The notes beneath the pieces are model-generated. The model was not told the origin of the DNA. It saw nothing but the letters and a program-made list of their open reading frames with translations, and did not search any database. Position numbers and translations under genes: made by a program. A DNA stretch of 64,000 bases from Bryobacterales bacterium (lineage in GTDB: Bacteria; Acidobacteriota; Terriglobia; Bryobacterales; Bryobacteraceae). This document shows, piece by piece, positions 1-7,079 of this stretch. Each line of letters starts with the position of its first letter. Positions within the stretch are counted from its first letter, which is position 1. The stretch is from contig JAOAPR010000206.1 in assembly GCA_025463005.1 (NCBI GenBank), forward strand, positions 1 through 64,000. The letters run 5' to 3'.

Positions 1-574
1 TCACAATACGCGGACCTGTGTATCCGGCGAGCGATTGGAAAACGCCGTTCCTCGATTGATAATCATTCAGATCGGCGTAGGAGATCGGCAGGGGAGTGGT
101 CGACTTTGAGGTCCTCGCCGCATCGGCCATCGCGACCGCCGCCAGCTCGCCGGAATTCGGGACCGGCAGCGGGTTCAAGACGAGCGTATTAATTACCGTG
201 AAAACGGTGGCGTTCGCGCCAATTCCTAACCCCAGCGTCAGAACGACGAACATCACGAACACTGGATTCTTGCTCATCGTCCGTACGGCGTAACGCAGAT
301 CTCTCCAGAGATCCTGCAGGAAGTTTCCGGGCTTGGAGTCGCCCGGCAAAACCGGCTCGTATCGGGGCATCGGCTGACGCGCGGATCGCAGCGGATACAT
401 GTTGTCCAGCTCGGCGATGGTTTTTTGATAAGCGTCAGCATCTCCGCCCCTGCAGAGATCGCCGTAACGATCTTCCAGATGTTCCGCGAGTTCCTCGATC
501 AAATCCGACTCGGCCGCGCCATCGAGGCGCAACGGCGCGATTCGCTCACGAACGATATTTTTCCAGTCAGGCAT
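1..574 (-). CDS. ADOP-family ABC transporter permease (partial, N-terminal part)
   Basis: Reading leftward from ATG at 574, the frame is open to the window edge (191 codons), so only the N-terminus is seen. Residues 1-70 match the N-terminal prefix of acidobacterial duplicated orphan permeases (charged helices, LIEELAEHLEDRYGDL). After a short linker comes FLQDLWRDLRYAVRTMSKNP and the first transmembrane segment with the motif TLGLGIGANATVFTVINTLV, the hallmark of the MacB/FtsX-like permease fold, followed by the start of the periplasmic domain. The family acts in the inner membrane, probably in export or efflux; the substrate is unknown. The start overlaps the end of the padR-like gene by 8 nt, with AGGAG just upstream inside that gene, so the two are translationally coupled. 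PadR-ADOP pairs are a recurrent acidobacterial arrangement. Confidence 0.9.
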   Translation of the reverse strand, partial: MPDWKNIVRERIAPLRLDGAAESDLIEELAEHLEDRYGDLCRGGDADAYQKTIAELDNMYPLRSARQPMPRYEPVLPGDSKPGNFLQDLWRDLRYAVRTMSKNPVFVMFVVLTLGLGIGANATVFTVINTLVLNPLPVPNSGELAAVAMADAARTSKSTTPLPISYADLNDYQSRNGVFQSLAGYTGPRIV

Positions 575-911
575 GTTCAACTCCTGTGACCCGTCCGATG
601 GCGGCAACGAATTCTTTCCAGCTCTTCAGTTGAGACCGCAGGACTTTGCGGCCTTCCGGCGTCAGGCTGTAGTAGCGCCGTCGCCGCTGCTTGGCTTTTT
701 CTACCCAACGCCCGTCAATCCAGCCGCGGTTTTCCAGCCGGTAAAGCAACGGATACAAAGACGTGACGTGAAATTGCAAAGCGCCGCCCGATCGGATCTG
801 GATCAGCTTGGAGATGTCATACCCGTGCCGTGGCTGATCCTCGAGCAACGACAAAACCAGAAGCTCCGCGCTTCCTTTTTTCCATTCAAGATCCGGTGAA
901 GGTGAAGGCAT
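567..911 (-). CDS. PadR family transcriptional regulator
   Basis: 114 residues, the usual length for short (subfamily-1) PadR regulators. The N-terminal winged helix shows the conserved PadR features: ELLVLSLLEDQPRHGYDISK, then SLYPLLYRLENRGWIDGRW as the recognition helix and wing, and RRRYYSLTPEGRKVL. The C-terminal helix (LKSWKEFVAAIGRVTG) should form the dimer. PadR proteins usually repress adjacent transporter genes and respond to small ligands. The gene overlaps the downstream ADOP permease by 8 nt and so very likely controls it. AAGGGA upstream of the ATG at 911 is a plausible ribosome binding site, and an imperfect dyad lies just upstream (916-939). Confidence 0.93.
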   Translation of the reverse strand: MPSPSPDLEWKKGSAELLVLSLLEDQPRHGYDISKLIQIRSGGALQFHVTSLYPLLYRLENRGWIDGRWVEKAKQRRRRYYSLTPEGRKVLRSQLKSWKEFVAAIGRVTGVEHA

Positions 912-915
912 ATTC

Positions 916-939
916 GTGAGTCCCTTATATGGGGCTCAT
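916..939. promoter_or_regulatory. Imperfect dyad upstream of padR-like gene, possible autoregulatory operator
   Basis: GTGAGTCCC at 916-924 and GGGGCTCAT at 931-939 are inverted repeats matching at 7 of 9 positions around the AT-rich centre TTATAT. Read on the minus strand, the centre contains TATAAG, a reasonable -10 element for the PadR gene starting at 911. PadR dimers bind dyads over their own promoters, so this fits an autoregulatory site. No good -35 hexamer is seen at 17 nt. The assignment rests on symmetry and position only. Confidence 0.3.
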
Positions 940-1006
940 GAACATCTACGCGGGGAATGGAAAATTTGTTCCATTTGCATTGCGTGCATTTGCGGCCAAA
1001 ACGCAG

Positions 1007-1540
1007 TTACAACAAAGGCCCAGAAAGCCGCTGCAGTATGCCCGCCGGCACACGATCCCGCAATTCCGGATGAACTTCGATCAGCCGCCCGATGTCGAGC
1101 AGGTCTTTGCGCCGCTTGCTCTCGCGCCGCCCGGCATCCAGCGCGGCCCAAATTTTCCCGTCAAGCAAGTCCTTGATGTCTGCGACGGGCAGTTGCAAAC
1201 CAAGAACTTCCCTGACAGACGACCGTTCGGGAAACTCAAAATACCGGGGATCAGTTTGAATCTGCACCCTCAGCTTCGAATCCGCTGCCGAGACGTTCAA
1301 ACTGTGAGGAAATCGCTCGACATGAAAATTCGCTGCCAGCAATTTTTCGACTTCTTCAAGCTGGTCCACCGAAACCACCAGAGCCAAGTCCAAGCTGACC
1401 AGCGGATCGGCATAGGCATTCACCCCTTGGCCCCCGATCACACAGTAGCGGACGTGGTGCTTCTCCAGCAATCCGATCAGGCCTTCAATGAAGTTGGATT
1501 GGTCCCCGGCCACCGCCTTCCAGAAGGCGAGGGCCTGCAT
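1007..1540 (-). CDS. Nucleotidyltransferase-fold protein, apparently degenerate active site
   Basis: 177 residues. Residues 30-60 hold the pattern of small MNT/AbiEii-type nucleotidyltransferases: YCVIGGQGVNAYADP followed by LDLALVV. Active enzymes carry a glycine pair and then D-x-D; here the second acidic position is alanine (D-L-A), so catalysis is doubtful. The C-terminus (KDLLDGKIWAALDAGRRESK) resembles the usual R-K-D-LxDI helix of this family. It lies 11 nt downstream of rpoD on the same strand and could be read from the rpoD promoters. Candidate roles are a toxin/antitoxin-type nucleotidyltransferase or a non-catalytic relative; no partner gene is adjacent. Confidence 0.7.
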   Translation of the reverse strand: MQALAFWKAVAGDQSNFIEGLIGLLEKHHVRYCVIGGQGVNAYADPLVSLDLALVVSVDQLEEVEKLLAANFHVERFPHSLNVSAADSKLRVQIQTDPRYFEFPERSSVREVLGLQLPVADIKDLLDGKIWAALDAGRRESKRRKDLLDIGRLIEVHPELRDRVPAGILQRLSGPLL

Positions 1541-1551
1541 AATGTGGCGCG

Positions 1552-3102
1552 CTACCGCGCTGCGAGCAACGCCCGCAGATGACGCGCCCGCTCGGGCGAC
1601 CGCAGTTGCCGCAGCGCTTTGGCTTCGATCTGCCGGATCCGCTCGCGCGTGACGTCGAACTCCTGGCCGATCTCTTCGAGCGTGTGCTCGCGCTCGCAGC
1701 CGATGCCGAAGCGCAGACGGATCACCTTCTCCTCCTTGGGAGAAAGCGTCTTCAGGATGTTGGCCGTTTCGTCGCGGACGTTCGTGTCGATGACGGCGTC
1801 GACCGGCGATCCCACCCAGCGATCCTCGATCAGATCGCCCAGCGCGGATTCGCCGTCGCGGCCCACCGGAGTCTCGAGCGACACCGGATCGCGTGAGATG
1901 GTCTTCAGCTTCTGGACCTTCTCCACCGGAATGTCCATGCGCCGGCTGATCTCGTCGTTAGAGGGCGCCCGGCCCATTTCTTTTTCCAGCTCGCGGGTGG
2001 CGCGCAGGAACTTGTTCATGCTCTCGTTCATGTGAACGGGAATACGAATGGTGCGCGACTGGTCGGCGATGGCGCGCGTAATGGCCTGCCGGATCCACCA
2101 CGTGGCGTAGGTCGAAAACTTGTAGCCGCGCCGGTATTCGAACTTGTCGGCGGCGCGCATCAGGCCGATGTTGCCCTCCTGGATCAGATCCAGCAGGTGA
2201 AGACCGCGATTGACGTACTTCTTGGCGACGGAAACCACCAGGCGGAGGTTGGCCTCTACCAAGTCCTTCTTGGCGCGCTCGGCTTCGACTTCGCCATGGC
2301 GGATCACCGAGAGCGTGTGCTTGAGGTCGCTCAGGTTCGCCCCGGCCGCTTCCTCGCGCTTGCGGACTTCGCGCCGGATCTCCCGAGCCTTGCTCTGCGC
2401 AGTCTGGCTCGATCGTCCTTCGATCTTGCGCAGATCGGCTTCCAGCCGCGAAAGCTCTTCCGCGACCTTCTCAATTTCCTTGGTGAATTCCTTCCACTGC
2501 GAAAGGTAATAGGGAATGTGCCGGATCGCCTGCGAAACCTGCACACGCGCCCGGTTGAGCCGGCTCATCCAGCGGCGACGCAGCTTCTTGTTGCTGAGCG
2601 GAACCGAATCCAGCTTATCGGATACCTGGCCCAGCTTCTTATGCAGAGCGACCAGCTCCGCCAAGTCACCGCGGACCTCATTGCGACGCTTATTGTAGGC
2701 CGGGCTCTCTTCCTCGAGATCCCCCAGATCTACGTAGGTGTCCAGCTCCTCGGGCTCGCGCTTGACCTGCTCGGCGATCTCGACGGCGCGCAGCTGCACT
2801 AATGCGGAGCGGCTGATGGCCTTTTGCATCCGCAGCTTGCCCCGCTCCATGCGGCGGGCCAGGTTCACCTCGCCTTCGCGGGTCAGCAACGGTACGGCGC
2901 CCATCTCGCGCAGATACACGCGTACCGGGTCGTCAGTATAAATCGATTCCTCGGCCGGATGCGCATGGGCGAAATCTTCGCCATCATGCACTTCCTCAGG
3001 GTGGAAAAAGCCGCCTTCCTCGTCAAAAGGAAGTCCGAGCGGCTCGTGACCCTCGCCTAGGAATTGGTCTTCGAAATGATCCACGTGGTTCACCCGCGCC
3101 AA
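1552..3102 (-). CDS. rpoD: RNA polymerase primary sigma factor (sigma-70)
   Basis: 516 residues. After an acidic, histidine-rich N-terminus (1-55) region 1.2 begins at [20 protein letters not shown] (57-76). A basic, partly coiled non-conserved region follows (about 90-280). Region 2 (about 283-355) holds [20 protein letters not shown], then [19 protein letters not shown] and [17 protein letters not shown], the -10 recognition and melting residues. Region 3 follows, and region 4 (about 445-510) ends in [16 protein letters not shown] for -35 recognition. The start is TTG at 3102 with AGGTG about 9 nt upstream. Region 1.1 is short compared with the E. coli protein. Two sigma-70 promoters lie directly upstream. 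This is the housekeeping sigma factor. Confidence 0.97.
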   Translation of the reverse strand: MARVNHVDHFEDQFLGEGHEPLGLPFDEEGGFFHPEEVHDGEDFAHAHPAEESIYTDDPVRVYLREMGAVPLLTREGEVNLARRMERGKLRMQKAISRSALVQLRAVEIAEQVKREPEELDTYVDLGDLEEESPAYNKRRNEVRGDLAELVALHKKLGQVSDKLDSVPLSNKKLRRRWMSRLNRARVQVSQAIRHIPYYLSQWKEFTKEIEKVAEELSRLEADLRKIEGRSSQTAQSKAREIRREVRKREEAAGANLSDLKHTLSVIRHGEVEAERAKKDLVEANLRLVVSVAKKYVNRGLHLLDLIQEGNIGLMRAADKFEYRRGYKFSTYATWWIRQAITRAIADQSRTIRIPVHMNESMNKFLRATRELEKEMGRAPSNDEISRRMDIPVEKVQKLKTISRDPVSLETPVGRDGESALGDLIEDRWVGSPVDAVIDTNVRDETANILKTLSPKEEKVIRLRFGIGCEREHTLEEIGQEFDVTRERIRQIEAKALRQLRSPERARHLRALLAAR

Positions 3103-3147
3103 ACTACAACACCTTTATTTTCCAAAGACTTAGCTAGACCCAGCTAT

Positions 3148-3176
3148 AGTGTATGCAATTCCTGCTCTGGCGTCAA
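3148..3176 (-). promoter_or_regulatory. Sigma-70 promoter P1 for rpoD
   Basis: On the minus strand TTGACG (-35, 3176-3171), a 17-nt spacer and TACACT (-10, 3153-3148) form a near-consensus vegetative promoter. Transcription would start around 3141, about 40 nt before the TTG start of rpoD. Confidence 0.65.
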
Positions 3177-3186
3177 AGCCGGATCT

Positions 3187-3215
3187 AGTATATCAGTCTT
3201 CTGTTCTTAAGTTAA
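3187..3215 (-). promoter_or_regulatory. Second sigma-70-like promoter P2 for rpoD
   Basis: On the minus strand TTAACT (3215-3210), exactly 17 nt, then TATACT (3192-3187). The -10 is strong and the -35 matches 4 of 6 consensus bases. It lies 39 nt upstream of P1, giving tandem promoters for rpoD. Confidence 0.5.
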
Positions 3216-3256
3216 GCCTCTATTTCAAAAGATGCTTTAAATGGTATCTGGTTACA

Positions 3257-3275
3257 CCCCTAGATGACATAGGGG
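3257..3275 (-). terminator. Short hairpin just after nrdR stop, weak terminator candidate
   Basis: CCCCTA at 3257-3262 pairs perfectly with TAGGGG at 3270-3275 around a 7-nt loop, two bases beyond the nrdR stop codon. No T-run follows on the minus strand, so intrinsic termination would be weak. It could also be a 3-prime stabilising hairpin. Confidence 0.35.
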
Positions 3276-3277
3276 GC

Positions 3278-3736
3278 CTACTTTCCCTCCCGGAACAGAT
3301 CTTTCAGCTCCACCAGGAAGGATTCTGCGTCCTGGAAGTCCCTATAGACCGATGCAAACCGCACATAGGCTATCTTATCGAGCTTCTTGAGGCGTTCCAG
3401 CACCAGTTCGCCTACGGCTGCCGTCGAAACCTCCCGGTCCGGGTTTTCCGCCAGAGCCGACTCGACGGCGTCCACCACCTCAGCCAGCTTGGCTATGGGT
3501 ATCGGCCTTTTTTCACAAGCTCTTAGCAGCCCTTCCAGTACTTTCTGCCGATCGAAGCGCTCTCGCCGGCCGTCCCGCTTCACCACCATGTACGGGATCT
3601 CGTCGCTACGCTCGTACGTCGTGAACCGCCGGTGACACTTCAGGCATTCCCGACGGCGGCGAATCAAATCGCCTTCTTTGCTTTCGCGTGAATCGATTAC
3701 CCGGTCTTGGCGGTGCCGGCAGAACGGACAAGTCAT
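3278..3736 (-). CDS. nrdR: Transcriptional repressor NrdR
   Basis: 152 residues, full length for NrdR. The N-terminal zinc ribbon shows MTCPFCRHRQDRVIDSRES and ECLKCHRRFTTYER (two CxxC pairs), followed by an ATP-cone domain (about 46-136: VVKRDGRRERFDRQKVLEGL to AYVRFASVYRDF). NrdR senses ATP/dATP and represses ribonucleotide reductase genes by binding NrdR boxes. No nrd gene is in this window, so its targets lie elsewhere. Only two bases separate it from the stop of the upstream membrane protein gene, so they are probably co-transcribed. rpoD follows after a 175-bp gap holding its own promoters. Confidence 0.96.
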   Translation of the reverse strand: MTCPFCRHRQDRVIDSRESKEGDLIRRRRECLKCHRRFTTYERSDEIPYMVVKRDGRRERFDRQKVLEGLLRACEKRPIPIAKLAEVVDAVESALAENPDREVSTAAVGELVLERLKKLDKIAYVRFASVYRDFQDAESFLVELKDLFREGK

Positions 3737-3738
3737 AA

Positions 3739-4836
3739 TCAGTAGCCTGAGGACGACTCGTCTATGTGCCGCAAACTACGCCATTTGATTCCCTCGTGGA
3801 AGGCCAGAACCAGCCCGAGGGGGACAATCACTACAAATGTGATGATCCAGAGCACCAAAGCGATTCCGCTGGCTTCTTCGAGACTGATGCCGTAGAACTC
3901 GGTCAAGACCAGGACGGTCGCGATCTGCATCCCGCCACCGACCCCCGGTATCTGGAGGACGCTTCCGAAACAGACGAAGCCCAGGGCGATGATTACGTCT
4001 GTAATACGCATCCCCGCTGTGGCCGGAAACGCCCTAAAGACGCAGAAGAACGATCCGGCGACCACCAGCCACTCGACCACGGTATATGTCACCAGAAGCC
4101 AGACGTAAGACTTCCGTTGGGTCGATTGCATCCCCTCTTCGAACGCGCGCAGGAATCGGGCGACTCTCTGCTGGACTAGTTCGGGCAGGAACGACAGCCC
4201 TTCCATCAGCCGGTTCCGGATGTTTCCGCGAAAGTGCCGTAGCCCCAGCAACAGGACCAGGGACAGCGCGCCGGTAATCCCGGCCAACAGGCCCGCGGCT
4301 TCGAGTGCCGATTGGATGTGTGGGCCGGGCTGGATCCCGCTGCGGGATATCTGGGTCAGGGCGATCCCGAAGATCAGCAGGACCATCAGCAGGTCCAGAA
4401 TGCGCTCCACCAGCCAGGCCGCCACCTGGCTCGAGAATGACACCCCCTCTTTTCGCGCGATGAGATAGGGGCGAACCGGCTCGCCTGCACGGCCAAACAG
4501 TACTACGGCGGTGAATCCGATACAGGTGGCTACCACAAGACTCCACAGGCGAACCCGGTTGCTCAAAGGCCGCAGCATGATCTCCCAGCGCATGGCCCGG
4601 CCCACATAGGTCGCCAGGATCAGCACCATAGCCAGAGCCAGCCAGCTCCAGTCGACGTCGCTGAAGACAGACGTGAACTTGGCCCAGGCGAAACCCGAAT
4701 GGCGCCAGCGGTAGACTACGAACAACACGGAGGCGAGGATCGCTAGAATTCCCAGCCCAGCGCCCAGGTGATGTTTTTTCAATCCTTTACAGATGCTCCC
4801 TTCGGTCGCGCGGATTACCGGCCCGCCCCGTGACAC
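3739..4836 (-). CDS. Lysylphosphatidylglycerol synthase TM-region/UPF0104 family membrane protein
   Basis: 365 residues with about eight hydrophobic segments. The family signature (flippase-like LPG_synthase_TM) is seen in WLALAMVLILATYVGRAMRW, CIGFTAVVLFGRAGEPVRPY and SQVAAWLVERILDLL, where R-x-G-E-x-x-R-P is the conserved cytoplasmic loop. Members include the membrane half of MprF and putative lipid flippases; this one lacks the C-terminal aminoacyltransferase half. The start chosen is GTG 4836; a TTG at 4782 is an alternative that would leave room for a promoter against the divergent sigma-factor gene. Co-transcribed with nrdR (2-nt spacing). Exact substrate unknown. Confidence 0.85.
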   Translation of the reverse strand: MSRGGPVIRATEGSICKGLKKHHLGAGLGILAILASVLFVVYRWRHSGFAWAKFTSVFSDVDWSWLALAMVLILATYVGRAMRWEIMLRPLSNRVRLWSLVVATCIGFTAVVLFGRAGEPVRPYLIARKEGVSFSSQVAAWLVERILDLLMVLLIFGIALTQISRSGIQPGPHIQSALEAAGLLAGITGALSLVLLLGLRHFRGNIRNRLMEGLSFLPELVQQRVARFLRAFEEGMQSTQRKSYVWLLVTYTVVEWLVVAGSFFCVFRAFPATAGMRITDVIIALGFVCFGSVLQIPGVGGGMQIATVLVLTEFYGISLEEASGIALVLWIITFVVIVPLGLVLAFHEGIKWRSLRHIDESSSGY

Positions 4837-4956
4837 CCCTGCATGCGGATAGAATGTAGAGCGAACTTTCCATGCGAGAATTTCGTTCTCTTTTCTGGAA
4901 CCTCAATAACGGGTACGGTATCCGGGAACCAAGGTTCGTTCGCACGACGCAACGCC

Positions 4957-5634
4957 ATGGCGGCAATCGCTACAGTCCGACAGATTACCACGCCGAGCCG
5001 CTTGGCCGCCGAAGCGGGCACTTTTTGGGGTCGGATTTCGCGAGCTGGTGAGATCCGGGGACCGTATTTGGACGCCGACAATCAACTGGTGGAGCGCTGC
5101 CTCAGCGGCGAAGAGACCGGCTGGGAGGACCTGGTGAAGGCCCACTCCCGGCGTGTGTATGCGATTTGTTACCGGTTCACCGGCTCGGATCACCAGGCCC
5201 AGGATCTCACCCAGGATGTCTTCCTGCGGGTGTTCCGGTCGCTCAAAAGCTTCCGTGCCGGGGAGGGCTCTTTTTCGGTCTGGCTTTCGCGGCTCGCACG
5301 GAATCTGTTGATCGACCATTACCGCCGCACCAAGCTCGACCGCGCCAGCGCATCGATTGAAGAGCAGCTTCCGATGCTGGAAGAGAAAGCCGCGGGCCTG
5401 GGTCGTACGGAAGGTTTGCTGGCCGGACGCGAAGCGAGCGAAGTGCTCCAGGCCGCCTTGCAGAAGCTTTCGCCGGATCTGCGCGAAACGGTGATCCTGC
5501 GCGATCTGGAAGAACTGGAGTATCGCGAAATCGCCCAGGTGCTGAATGTGCCGGAAGGCACAGTGAAGTCGAGGTTGAACCGGGGCCGAGCCGAACTGGG
5601 GCGGATTCTCGGCAAGCTCAAAGGATCGTTGTGA
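4957..5634 (+). CDS. ECF-type RNA polymerase sigma factor
   Basis: From ATG 4957 the product has 225 residues. It carries sigma region 2 (NQLVERCLSGEETGWEDLV, then AQDLTQDVFLRVFRSLKSF and SVWLSRLARNLLIDHYRR) and region 4 (LRETVILRDLEELEYREIAQ, VPEGTVKSRLNRGR). The frame is open back to ATG 4843, but the first 75 codons have no sigma homology and the longer form would start 6 bp from the divergent gene. A TTG at 5068, directly before the region 2 homology, is another candidate. It overlaps the anti-sigma gene by 4 nt (GTGA), the usual ECF/anti-sigma layout. The regulon is unknown; it probably includes the envelope genes downstream. Confidence 0.93.
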   Translation: MAAIATVRQITTPSRLAAEAGTFWGRISRAGEIRGPYLDADNQLVERCLSGEETGWEDLVKAHSRRVYAICYRFTGSDHQAQDLTQDVFLRVFRSLKSFRAGEGSFSVWLSRLARNLLIDHYRRTKLDRASASIEEQLPMLEEKAAGLGRTEGLLAGREASEVLQAALQKLSPDLRETVILRDLEELEYREIAQVLNVPEGTVKSRLNRGRAELGRILGKLKGSL

Positions 5635-6215
5635 ACTGCGCGGATGTAGAAATTCTGCTGGCCGATTACGTGGACGAAACCCTCCGCGCGGAGGAAAAGT
5701 TCGCCCTCGAAGCCCACCTGGCCGGCTGCGCAGCCTGCGCGGAACTGGCTCGCGATTGCGCCGCAGCAGTGGCGTTCATGGAGCGAGCCGCAGAAGTGCA
5801 AGCTCCTCCCGAAATGGTCACCCGCATCCTGTTCGAGCTGACCGCGGGACCTAGCCGGGCCGTTATCAAACCGTCGCTTGGACGCCGCCTGTTCGGCCGG
5901 TGGCTGGAGCCGGTCCTGCAGCCGCGCTTCGCCATGGGGATGGCCATGACGGTTTTGTCTTTCGCCATGATCGGCCGTTTTACTCAGGTGCGGCAACTCA
6001 CGCCGGCCGATCTGGATCCGGTGAAAGTCTGGACCGCGGCGGAGGATCGGGTGGTCCGTTGGTATAACCGTGGCGTAAAGTATTACGACAGTCTGCGAGT
6101 GGTCTACGAAATCCAAACCCGTCTCAAAGAATGGGCTGACGAGCAACCTCAAGCCGGCAGTCCGGCACCGGTGAGCGACACAACTCAGTCCAAGCCGGCA
6201 GGAGAAACTAAATGA
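5631..6215 (+). CDS. Zinc-finger anti-sigma factor
   Basis: 194 residues from GTG 5631, overlapping the sigma-factor stop by 4 nt. The N-terminus holds the zf-HC2/ZAS motif: C3, then HLAGCAACAEL (H-x3-C-x2-C) at about residues 29-39. One transmembrane segment near residue 100 (FAMGMAMTVLSFAMIG) separates it from a C-terminal, presumably periplasmic, part with WYNRGVKYYDSLRVVYEIQ. ZAS anti-sigma factors hold the partner ECF factor inactive until an envelope or redox signal arrives. Its last 4 nt overlap the start of the next gene, so the whole cluster is one transcript. Confidence 0.9.
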   Translation: MNCADVEILLADYVDETLRAEEKFALEAHLAGCAACAELARDCAAAVAFMERAAEVQAPPEMVTRILFELTAGPSRAVIKPSLGRRLFGRWLEPVLQPRFAMGMAMTVLSFAMIGRFTQVRQLTPADLDPVKVWTAAEDRVVRWYNRGVKYYDSLRVVYEIQTRLKEWADEQPQAGSPAPVSDTTQSKPAGETK

Positions 6216-6898
6216 ACCCGGAAGCACCTCCGTCCATTCCGCCCGAAGCCCCTATCGTCGGCTATTGCCGGGCGTGCGGACGAGCGCTCGATTCAGCTAG
6301 TGTCCACACTGCGCACGGGACGATCTACTGCGCCGAACACCTACCCGTGGGACCGCCGCCTATTTCCGAGCCGGCGGATTCTCCCTACGCCAGCCCCTAT
6401 ACAGGCACGCCGCCTCCTGTTCCCCACCCCGACGTGTCTCCGGGCGTGGCTTTTGTCCTCGGGCTGATTCCGGGAGTGGGCGCGATTTATAACGGCCAGT
6501 ACGCCAAGGGTCTGATCCACGTTTTCATTGTTGGGATGCTGATCACGCTGGTCAGCAGCAATGACGTCAACGGATTCGAGCCGCTATTCGGTTTGCTCAT
6601 CCCAGGTTTTTGGGCATACATGGCATTTGAGGCGTATCACACGGCCAAGCTGCGCCGCTTGGGGCAGCCTGTGGACGAATTCTCCAGCCTGATCCCGGGC
6701 CATGGCGGATCGCGATTCCCGCTGGCTCCCATTCTGCTGATCGCTCTGGGCGTGGTATTCCTGCTGAACAACCTCGAAATCTTCGAGCTCAGGCGTATGC
6801 TGCGTTACTGGCCGGTGATGCTGATCGCGCTGGGACTTTACATGCTGTATGCGCGGGTGGCCGGAAATGCGTCGGAGGTGAACCGTGAACGGCAGTAG
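6212..6898 (+). CDS. B-box-like zinc-finger membrane protein with LiaI/LiaF-type (DUF5668) C-terminus
   Basis: 228 residues. The N-terminus contains a cytoplasmic treble-clef-like finger (YCRACGRALDSASVHTAHG, then YCAEH, residues about 16-44) and a proline-rich linker. Then come membrane segments (VAFVLGLIPGVGAIYNGQYA, HVFIVGMLITLV, LLIPGFWAYMAFEAY) and a final pair (ILLIALGVVFLLNN; YWPVMLIALGLYMLY) of the DUF5668 type shared with the next two proteins. LiaI/LiaF-like segments are known from cell-envelope stress modules of Firmicutes. The gene is coupled to the anti-sigma gene by a 4-nt overlap and to the next gene by a 14-nt overlap. The function in acidobacteria is not established; a membrane sensor or scaffold is my inference. 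Confidence 0.8.
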   Translation: MNPEAPPSIPPEAPIVGYCRACGRALDSASVHTAHGTIYCAEHLPVGPPPISEPADSPYASPYTGTPPPVPHPDVSPGVAFVLGLIPGVGAIYNGQYAKGLIHVFIVGMLITLVSSNDVNGFEPLFGLLIPGFWAYMAFEAYHTAKLRRLGQPVDEFSSLIPGHGGSRFPLAPILLIALGVVFLLNNLEIFELRRMLRYWPVMLIALGLYMLYARVAGNASEVNRERQ

Positions 6899-7079
6899 CT
6901 CCCTGCTTCAGGCCATTCGAGGTCCGGTGCTGCTGGTGACTCTAGGACTCTTGATGGTCGCCGATCAACTCGACCGAATGAGCTTTTCCCGCACCTGGCC
7001 GGTGCTGCTGATCCTGTTCGGACTCTTTAAGCTGGCCGAACACCTGGGGTCAAAAGACGAGGGAGTAAAAAACGCATGA
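6885..7079 (+). CDS. Small LiaI/LiaF-like (DUF5668) membrane protein
   Basis: 64 residues from GTG 6885, preceded by GGAGGTG at a good distance. It consists almost entirely of two hydrophobic helices, VLLVTLGLLMVADQ and WPVLLILFGLFKLAEHL, joined by a short turn. It is a stand-alone copy of the helical pair found at the C-terminus of the upstream protein and the N-terminus of the downstream one. It overlaps both neighbours (14 nt and 4 nt), so it is made as part of a fixed set. It probably forms a membrane complex with them. Confidence 0.8.
   Translation: MNGSSSLLQAIRGPVLLVTLGLLMVADQLDRMSFSRTWPVLLILFGLFKLAEHLGSKDEGVKNA

Noticed and set aside
4898-4925. ECF-type autoregulated promoter (GGAACC followed by GGTATCC)
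   Set aside because: Spacing and -10 sequence do not match a defined ECF consensus well enough, and the true start of the sigma-factor gene is uncertain.
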